Origin: Aneurinibacillus terranovensis DSM 18919
GTDB taxonomy: Bacteria > Bacillota > Bacilli > Aneurinibacillales > Aneurinibacillaceae
Length of the DNA stretch: 38,258 bases
NCBI RefSeq assembly: GCF_000430625.1
Contig: NZ_AUMJ01000057.1
Span: 1 to 38,258 of the forward strand
Direction of reading: 5' to 3'
Position numbers and translations under genes: made by a program. A model generated the notes under the pieces. The model made no database searches. It worked only from the letters and a program-made list of their open reading frames with translations, and was not told where the DNA came from. Shown one piece after another: positions 33,412 through 38,258 of this stretch (positions are counted from its first letter, which is position 1; every line of letters begins with the position of its first letter).

Positions 33412-34188
33412 TTATGCTCGTACACCTAACACTTCACGAACGGGGGCAATTTGAATATCATTTTCTTTTAGAGCATGTACAATGGCTTTCGCCAATTGTG
33501 CTGCTCCCGGCGTATCCCCATGAATACAAACAGTATCCGCTTGGACGGTGGCCTCTTCCCCATCTGCCGTAGTTACACGCCCGTCTTTGATCATTCGAAC
33601 GACACGTTGCGCCATTTGGGAATAATCTTCGATTTGCGAGCCTTTACGCGTTAATACGATGGAACCATTCTTCGTATGTTGACGATCCGAATACACTTCG
33701 AGAGCAACTGGAATCCCCAGCTTTTCGCCGACATAAGCGACAGCAGAGTTATTTAAGGCATACACAACCGTATTAGAGTCGATTTCAGCGATGGACTCCA
33801 AAATCGCTTGAGCCAGGTTTTCATCTTCCATCGCCATCATAAACAAAGCACCATGGGGCTTACAGTGTTGAAGACGGAGACCTGAAGCCGATGCAAATTC
33901 ACGTAATGCTCCCATTTGGTAGGTAATATAATCCTTTATTTCATAAGGAGTACAATTCATATACCGCCTTCCAAAGCCGATCAAATCCGGAAAACCGGGA
34001 TGCGCTCCAATGGCTACGTGATATTGTTTAGCCAATTCAACCGTTTTTCTCATCACATGGGGATCTCCAGCGTGATATCCACATGCAATGTTGGCTGATG
34101 TGATATATTTCATCATTTCTTCATCTTGACCCAATGAATACAGACCAAAACTTTCACCCATATCACAATTTAAATCTACTTTCTTCAT
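33412..34188 (-). CDS. pxpA: 5-oxoprolinase subunit A (LamB/YcsF family)
   Basis: 258 residues from ATG 34188, which has GAGGTG six bases upstream; the six codons before it (from 34206) are the ribosome-site region. MKKVDLNCDMGESFGLYSLG, ANIACGYHAGDPHVMRKTV, GAHPGFPDLIGFGRRYM, HCKPHGALF and the end CIHGDTPGAAQLAKAI are the family hallmarks. In PxpABC, this subunit is required with PxpB and PxpC for ATP-dependent opening of 5-oxoproline. It is the last gene of the operon that also encodes biotin carboxylase and biotin carrier, implying that its substrate may be carboxylated first. A near-identical 3' end occurs as a scar at 26516-26555. Confidence 0.93.
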   Translation of the reverse strand: MKKVDLNCDMGESFGLYSLGQDEEMMKYITSANIACGYHAGDPHVMRKTVELAKQYHVAIGAHPGFPDLIGFGRRYMNCTPYEIKDYITYQMGALREFASASGLRLQHCKPHGALFMMAMEDENLAQAILESIAEIDSNTVVYALNNSAVAYVGEKLGIPVALEVYSDRQHTKNGSIVLTRKGSQIEDYSQMAQRVVRMIKDGRVTTADGEEATVQADTVCIHGDTPGAAQLAKAIVHALKENDIQIAPVREVLGVRA

Positions 34189-34206
34189 GTTCAGCACCTC
34201 TTTCAC

Positions 34207-35553
34207 CTAAACAGTTTCCAATATTTTATCAAGGAATCGTGTGGTGTACTCGCCTTTGCGAAATTCTCCATGTTGGATAATCCACTGGAGCAATGTTTGA
34301 TTTGTGGTAATTCCCTCCACCCGAACATTTTCCAAAGCTAGATTCATCTTTTCGATTGCTTCTTCACGAGTAAATCCATGCACGATCATCTTCCCAATCA
34401 TCGGATCGTAGAAAGGTGTTACTGTATTCCCTTCTTTAATAGCAAAATCCAATCGAATATTCTCTTCAGGAAGAACCAATCGATGGACTGTACCAGGTGA
34501 AGGAAAGAAAGTTTTAGGATCTTCCGCATACAATCGACACTCAATGGAATGACCCGTACAACGAATGTCGTCTTGTTGATAGGGCAAAGGCTGCCCGGCT
34601 GCCAGTTGCATCTGAAGTTCGACTAAATCAATACCGGTAATTTCCTCGGTCACCGGATGTTCTACCTGTAATCGGGTATTCATCTCCAGGAAATAGAAAT
34701 TCTTTTGGTCGTCGAAAATAAACTCCATGGTTCCTACCGTTGTATATCCAATCTGTTTTACACCACGAATTGCCGTTTCCAATAATTTTTGGCGCGTTTC
34801 TTCATCAAGGAATGGAGAAGGGCTCTCCTCTAGTACTTTTTGATTCCGCCGTTGCACGGAACACTCTCGCTCAAATAAATGAATGGCATTTCCCTCATAA
34901 TCTCCAGCAATTTGCACTTCAATATGCCGGGGATTAGAAATCCACTTTTCCAAAAAGAGTGTCCCATCCCCGAAGGACGAAACCGCCCTCTGTTTCGTGG
35001 TGGCATATACTTTTCTAAGTTCTTCCGCATCATGCACCAGTTGCATGCCTATCCCACCGCCACCGGCACTGGCTTTTAGCATCAATGGATAACCAAGATT
35101 TTCAGCAATTTGTAAGGCTTCTTCTACCGACTCAAGTGAACCGTCCCAACCCGGAACGACAGGAACCCCGGCTTGTTGCATCTGACGGCGGGATTCAATT
35201 TTACTCCCCATTAATTCGATGATTCGAGCATCGGGTCCAATGAAAGTAATTCCTTCTTGCTCACAACGCCGGGCAAAAACTGCATTTTCGGATAGAAAGC
35301 CATACCCTGGATGTACCGCCGAAGCTCCCGTTTGTTTTATTGCTTCGATTACTTTTTCTACATCAAGATAACTTTTTTTCGCTTGAGCAGGTCCTATGCA
35401 AAGTGCTTCATCGGCTTCGTCGACAAAAGGAGCTAAGGCATCCGCTTCTGAATAGACCGCTACCGTTTCAATGCCAAGGCGTTTACACGTACGAATAATA
35501 CGGCGAGCGATTTCACCGCGATTGGCAATCAGAATTTTCTTAAAGTAACTCAA
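34207..35553 (-). CDS. accC: Biotin carboxylase subunit
   Basis: 448 residues, TTG start at 35553 with TGGAGG eight bases upstream. ATP-grasp biotin carboxylase: KILIANRGEIARRIIRT, HPGYGFLSEN (81-90), the glycine loop ASAGGGGIGM (161-170), ERECSVQRRNQKV and the active-site EMNTRLQVEHPVTEEITG (290-307). It carboxylates biotin on the carrier protein using ATP and bicarbonate. An acetyl-CoA carboxylase role is less likely because it lies inside a pxpB-pxpC-accB-accC-pxpA operon with no accA/accD; a dedicated subunit for the KipI/KipA-type carboxyltransferase fits better. The stop is 19 bases before the pxpA ATG. Confidence 0.93.
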   Translation of the reverse strand: MSYFKKILIANRGEIARRIIRTCKRLGIETVAVYSEADALAPFVDEADEALCIGPAQAKKSYLDVEKVIEAIKQTGASAVHPGYGFLSENAVFARRCEQEGITFIGPDARIIELMGSKIESRRQMQQAGVPVVPGWDGSLESVEEALQIAENLGYPLMLKASAGGGGIGMQLVHDAEELRKVYATTKQRAVSSFGDGTLFLEKWISNPRHIEVQIAGDYEGNAIHLFERECSVQRRNQKVLEESPSPFLDEETRQKLLETAIRGVKQIGYTTVGTMEFIFDDQKNFYFLEMNTRLQVEHPVTEEITGIDLVELQMQLAAGQPLPYQQDDIRCTGHSIECRLYAEDPKTFFPSPGTVHRLVLPEENIRLDFAIKEGNTVTPFYDPMIGKMIVHGFTREEAIEKMNLALENVRVEGITTNQTLLQWIIQHGEFRKGEYTTRFLDKILETV

Positions 35554-35572
35554 TATGATTCCTCCATTTGAT

Positions 35573-35818
35573 TTATTTCAAAACTACGATTGCGATTTCC
35601 TGACCCGCGTCAACGATATCTTCCGAGTCTACAGAAAAGCGTTCTACAATCCCATCGTGTTCCGCTTTAACCTCATAAAAGTTTTTCATGACCTCAATAA
35701 GACCGATAGTGTCTCCCGCTTTTACTTCTTGTCCTTCAACGACGAACTCCGGCTGATCCGGACTCGGTTTACGATAAAAGACTCCGGGAACCGGGGAAAT
35801 GATAGATTGGTTTGCCAT
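35573..35818 (-). CDS. accB: Biotin carboxyl carrier protein (biotinyl domain only)
   Basis: 81 residues from ATG 35818; AAAGGAGA precedes it, and the ORF's seven earlier codons overlap pxpC. It is a bare biotinyl domain: ISPVPGVFYRKPSPDQPEFV, VKAGDTIGLIEVMKNFYEV with the biotinylated Lys45 in the E-V-M-K-N motif, and a C-terminal half GIVERFSVDSEDIVDAGQEI. Standard AccB proteins have about 150 residues with a proline/alanine-rich N-terminal segment; this one has none, as in dedicated carriers. It overlaps neighbouring genes' control regions, so it is translated with accC and pxpC. Requires BirA for biotin attachment. Confidence 0.93.
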   Translation of the reverse strand: MANQSIISPVPGVFYRKPSPDQPEFVVEGQEVKAGDTIGLIEVMKNFYEVKAEHDGIVERFSVDSEDIVDAGQEIAIVVLK

Positions 35819-35831
35819 GACATTTTCTCCT

Positions 35832-36809
35832 TTACGCATTCATAATAATGCTTTTAATTTTAGAAATCTTTTCTTTCGTATCATGTCGAGCTCTTAGCGC
35901 TTCTTCCAACGTTACCGAAACAAAACGAACTTTATCATTCGTTTTGACTTGTGCCATACGATTTAAATCCGTACTAATGATTGTCGCAATCGTAGCGTAC
36001 CCACCGCCTGTTACTGCATCATTGAGAAGAGCGATTGGTTCCACTCCGTCCGGCACTTGTATAGAACCGATAGGATAACCTAAATCGACCACGTTGGACG
36101 GATTGCTTCCGGCCCCGAAAGGTTGCTCGCGGGGAACAAAATGTAAACGTTCCCCTTTAAAGCGATAACCCACACGGTTCGCTTCCGGGGTAACCGTCCA
36201 CTCAAGGGTGAGAAAGCGATCTTTACTTTCCTCTGTCAAGCGATAGCTACAAAGCCCCAGCACGACACGAATTTCGTGATTTTTTGAGAATTTCGGAATA
36301 AACTCAAAAGGAATAGATGTTCCAACTGCAATAGGTACTGGAGAATCGTTTCCAATTTGGAGGACATCTCCTTCTTTTAAAGCCCGCCCTTCGAATCCGC
36401 CGATCCCGCAAAGTGTATAGGTAGATCGGGAACCCATGATTGGCTCTACACTAATCCCCCCAGCTATTGCCAGGTAGACACGTGCACCGGATTTGACGAA
36501 ATCAAACGAAAGAACATCCCCTGCTTTCATCTCTAGCGTTTGCCACAATGGACAAGCAACACCATTGATTTTCGGGGGAATTTCTCCTCCTGTAATAGCA
36601 ATCACCGCATCTTGTTCGAAAGCTAATTCAGGTCCCATGTAAGTGATTTCTAATGCCGCAGTCCCCTCCGGATTCCCGACCAAAAGATTTGCAATTGTAT
36701 ACGAATACTGATCCATGGCTCCTGACGGAGGCATTCCGATCTCGTAATAGCCGATCCTTCCTCGATCCTGCACCGTCGTTTGAAGTCCGGGTTTCAATAC
36801 TTTAATCAT
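35832..36809 (-). CDS. pxpC: 5-oxoprolinase subunit C / KipA-type carboxyltransferase, copy 2
   Basis: 325 residues, ATG 36809 with GGGAGGTT upstream and overlapping the pxpB end by 8 bp. LKPGLQTTVQDRGRIGYYEI, GMPPSGAMDQYSYTIANLLV, ALEITYMGPEL, GSRSTYTLCGIGGFEGRAL and VDLGYPIGSIQVP match the family. Homologous to the KipA half of the urea-carboxylase carboxyltransferase domain. Unlike copy 1 it is directly joined to genes for a biotin carrier and a biotin carboxylase, so it is the better candidate for a real biotin-dependent carboxyltransferase rather than a plain ATP-dependent 5-oxoprolinase subunit. Confidence 0.93.
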   Translation of the reverse strand: MIKVLKPGLQTTVQDRGRIGYYEIGMPPSGAMDQYSYTIANLLVGNPEGTAALEITYMGPELAFEQDAVIAITGGEIPPKINGVACPLWQTLEMKAGDVLSFDFVKSGARVYLAIAGGISVEPIMGSRSTYTLCGIGGFEGRALKEGDVLQIGNDSPVPIAVGTSIPFEFIPKFSKNHEIRVVLGLCSYRLTEESKDRFLTLEWTVTPEANRVGYRFKGERLHFVPREQPFGAGSNPSNVVDLGYPIGSIQVPDGVEPIALLNDAVTGGGYATIATIISTDLNRMAQVKTNDKVRFVSVTLEEALRARHDTKEKISKIKSIIMNA

Positions 36810-37677
36810 GGTATAACCTCCCTAACACATATCCGGAAAATTTTTTTGGATCGTCCATGACTTCTTGCGGTGTGTAACATATCTCCTTTGTTCGATAACG
36901 GAAGGTTCCGGCAGCTACTTCTTTTTGAATTTGTTCATATTCATCCATATCAATGGCCCGGTAACGGAAAATATCGCCTTGGCGTGGGAATACCATTGTT
37001 TGGACGAAATCCGGCAGTCTTTGATCCCGGTCGAAAACAGGCGCAGCCGCCACACCAAACAATTGATATCCTCCTGCTCCCTGTACCGGATAGATACAAG
37101 CAAAAGCTCCTCCAAATCCAAAAGCACGCTCCGGTGTGAAGGTTCGCGGACGGACATATTTCGGCACCTCGAGTTGTTGTTCACGATTCACCATCTGGAA
37201 ACAAAAAGGAAGCCCTGGAACAAAACCAATCATCGAAACAAGGAACGGATAATCGGTAATCGCTCGAATAAAATCTTCTTTCGATGCATAACCGTTAATC
37301 CGGGCCGCATATTCAATATCAGTAACCGTTGGATCTTGATGACGATCACGAAACTTCATCAACGCCTCATGGGTCCACGGATCTTCAAATAGAATTGGAA
37401 CATCGACGATACGCGAAGAAATTTCAATACCTTCCAAATCCGAAACAGACGCTTCGATTTCTTTTAACACCTGAATCAATTGATCAGGAGATAAAACATC
37501 CGGATCCACCCGAATCATATAAGAAGCGTTGGAAGGACAAATATCTAAAATGCCATCTAAAGCTTTTTCCCTTAATTTTCGCGTAATGGCCATTCCGCGA
37601 AAGTTAGATTCCAAATTCATATCTTCCGCTAATTCGACAAAGACAAATTCGTCGCCACCGTATTCATAACGCGTCAT
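36802..37677 (-). CDS. pxpB: 5-oxoprolinase subunit B / KipI-type protein, copy 2
   Basis: 292 residues from ATG 37677, chosen because GAGGTGAA lies just upstream and MTRYEYGGDEFVFVELAEDM is the normal family start; the frame is open 18 codons further. LDICPSNASYMIRVDPDVLS, MIGFVPGLPFCFQMV, KYVRPRTFTPERAFGFGGAF and YQLFGVAAAPVFDRDQRL are characteristic. It is the first gene of the five-gene operon and lies about 50 bp below a sigma-54 promoter. B. subtilis KipI, a relative, was first found as an inhibitor of the sporulation kinase KinA, but that role is not expected of an operon with accB/accC. Confidence 0.93.
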   Translation of the reverse strand: MTRYEYGGDEFVFVELAEDMNLESNFRGMAITRKLREKALDGILDICPSNASYMIRVDPDVLSPDQLIQVLKEIEASVSDLEGIEISSRIVDVPILFEDPWTHEALMKFRDRHQDPTVTDIEYAARINGYASKEDFIRAITDYPFLVSMIGFVPGLPFCFQMVNREQQLEVPKYVRPRTFTPERAFGFGGAFACIYPVQGAGGYQLFGVAAAPVFDRDQRLPDFVQTMVFPRQGDIFRYRAIDMDEYEQIQKEVAAGTFRYRTKEICYTPQEVMDDPKKFSGYVLGRLYHD

Positions 37678-37726
37678 ATTCTTCACCTCACCTATTTGAT
37701 TGCTATGCTGCTCCTTCTTTATCATT

Positions 37727-37743
37727 TGCAAAAGTCATGCCAA
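37727..37743 (-). promoter_or_regulatory. Sigma-54 (-24/-12) promoter of the pxpB-pxpC-accB-accC-pxpA operon
   Basis: On the minus strand TTGGCATGACTTTTGCA (37743-37727). Compared with the sigma-54 consensus TTGGCACG-N4-TTGCA, one of the 13 specified positions differs. The invariant GG and GC are exactly 10 bases apart. It lies 50 bases upstream of the pxpB start and predicts transcription from about 37715. Confidence 0.78.
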
Positions 37744-37871
37744 CCTTTTTTCTAGTTTTTCTTACTATTCTATATTAGTTATTTTTTTGGAATCTTTCAT
37801 TTTTGAAACTAAATCTTTAATTTTTTTATCTATTTATAAAAAAAAAGCCGGCCAGATAGCTTTCAAATCCT

Positions 37872-37910
37872 ATATTTCATAAATGAAAGAAAATTTCATT
37901 TATGAAATAT
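37872..37910. promoter_or_regulatory. 17-bp perfect inverted repeat, candidate activator-binding site
   Basis: ATATTTCATAAATGAAA (37872-37888) and TTTCATTTATGAAATAT (37894-37910) with a 5-base loop. Each arm itself contains a near-palindrome TTTCAT-N2-ATGAAA, giving two similar sites 19 bp apart (about two helical turns), 130-170 bp upstream of the sigma-54 promoter, where enhancer sites normally lie. The T-run after it on the plus strand makes a terminator possible, but no plus-strand gene ends there. Confidence 0.55.
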
Positions 37911-37938
37911 TTTTTCACCATTTATTCGACACGTAATA

Positions 37939-38258
37939 ATCGAGTAGGAGGGGGCAATGAGCCCCCGACCTCTCACACCACCGTACGTACCGTTCGGTAT
38001 ACGGCGGTTCATTAAGTACTCCGTAAAGAGTGATATCGTTCTGCCAGGCTTTTCAGTTGACACGATTCGAAGAATCGTTTATCCAACGTTCTATGCAATA
38101 CAGGACTTTTGGAGATACGCCAGTATCCCTTACGGGAATTTCCCCATTCATAGGCTTTTCCTTTAGGGACTCCTAAAGCGATGAGCCTTTTTACTTTTGT
38201 GCGGGGAAGCTTCCATTGTTTCCACAAGCACATTCGCAGTCGTCTGCGAATCCACTTA
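37939..38258 (-). mobile_element. Group II intron, 3' part (runs off right edge)
   Basis: On the minus strand, after the maturase stop, comes a domain V hairpin: ACCGCCGTA pairs with TACGGTGGT, with inner ACC-GAAC-GGT and a two-base bulge. Domain VI follows: GGGGGC/GCCCCC, with GAGAGG facing CCT-A-CTC so that A37945 is bulged as the branch-point. The intron should end with GAT at 37939, seven bases after the branch A, a normal spacing. The 5' part is outside the window. The intron is oriented toward the Pxp operon. Confidence 0.85.
38012..38258 (-). CDS. ltrA: Group II intron reverse transcriptase/maturase, C-terminal end
   Basis: 82 codons visible, open to the window edge. The peptide WIRRRLRMCLWKQWKLPRTK, then VKRLIALGVPKGKAYEWGNS, RKGYWRISKSPVLHRTL and LKSLAERYHSLRST is the standard maturase (domain X) end of bacterial group II intron proteins; no HNH endonuclease domain follows it. 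The protein would be about 420-450 residues when complete; the reverse-transcriptase active site lies outside the window. It splices its host intron and copies it into DNA during mobility. The stop codon lies some 35 bases before domain V, the usual arrangement of an ORF in domain IV. Confidence 0.88.
   Translation of the reverse strand, partial: KWIRRRLRMCLWKQWKLPRTKVKRLIALGVPKGKAYEWGNSRKGYWRISKSPVLHRTLDKRFFESCQLKSLAERYHSLRST

Noticed and set aside
36802-37677. KipI-type sporulation kinase inhibitor
   Set aside because: The operon with pxpA, accB and accC indicates a metabolic enzyme; the KipI name reflects homology only.
37957-38166. Plus-strand ORF at the right edge
   Set aside because: It is antisense to the maturase end and domain V of the group II intron.

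Overview
The window looks like a chromosome segment from a Gram-positive member of the Bacillales, probably in the Brevibacillus/Aneurinibacillus/Paenibacillus neighbourhood. This rests on the TypA, cold-shock and ATP-dependent PckA proteins, strong AGGAGG-type ribosome sites with many GTG/TTG starts, sigma-A promoters and CcpN-like operators. The exact species cannot be read from the sequence alone.

Layout. (1) 1-6.6 kb is a core-gene block: the edge of an insertion-sequence transposase, typA, a cold-shock gene, an alpha/beta hydrolase, a YugN-like gene, pckA and two small conserved genes, nearly all closed by clear intrinsic terminators. (2) 6.8-10.1 kb holds an AT-rich pair of exported proteins (a beta-propeller-like membrane protein and a putative double-psi beta-barrel secreted protein) and an MBL-fold hydrolase. 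(3) 10.3-21.1 kb is strikingly eroded: a glycerophosphodiesterase gene with a frameshift and a deletion, a frameshifted YtxH-like gene, a chemoreceptor gene split by an IS200/IS605-family element, an RND efflux gene missing its middle, three abutting fragments of PadR, ArsR and MerR regulators, a FAH-family tail and a frameshifted GntR regulator. Intact genes here are the RND adaptor, tnpB and a GNAT acetyltransferase. (4) 21.2-37.7 kb is a dense minus-strand catabolic island: a DRE-TIM aldolase, a pxpB-pxpC pair with a sigma-54 activator, an amidase, an SDR, a zinc alcohol dehydrogenase, a truncated CobW, an HpPgdA/cyclic-imidase-like hydrolase, an MFS transporter, and a second operon pxpB-pxpC-accB-accC-pxpA. 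(5) The right edge is the 3' end of a group II intron with its maturase.

How it may work together. The second Pxp operon encodes, as separate subunits, every module of a urea-carboxylase-type enzyme (biotin carboxylase, biotin carrier, KipI/KipA-type carboxyltransferase) plus the LamB/YcsF protein PxpA. With the amidase, the cyclic-amide-type hydrolase, dehydrogenases and a transporter nearby, the island reads as a pathway for uptake and opening of a cyclic amide (lactam, imide or similar). A near-consensus sigma-54 promoter with exact spacing and an upstream dyad precede this operon, and the sigma-54 activator encoded about 11 kb away is the obvious candidate regulator. A scar between the activator and the amidase carries near-copies of the 3' ends of accC and pxpA, evidence of a duplication followed by deletion.

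The best-supported unusual observations are: the precise TTTAA-flanked insertion of the tnpB element, whose removal rebuilds the chemoreceptor frame; the sigma-54 promoter and dyad of the biotin-dependent Pxp operon; the accC/pxpA scar; and three CcpN-like boxes over the pckA promoter.
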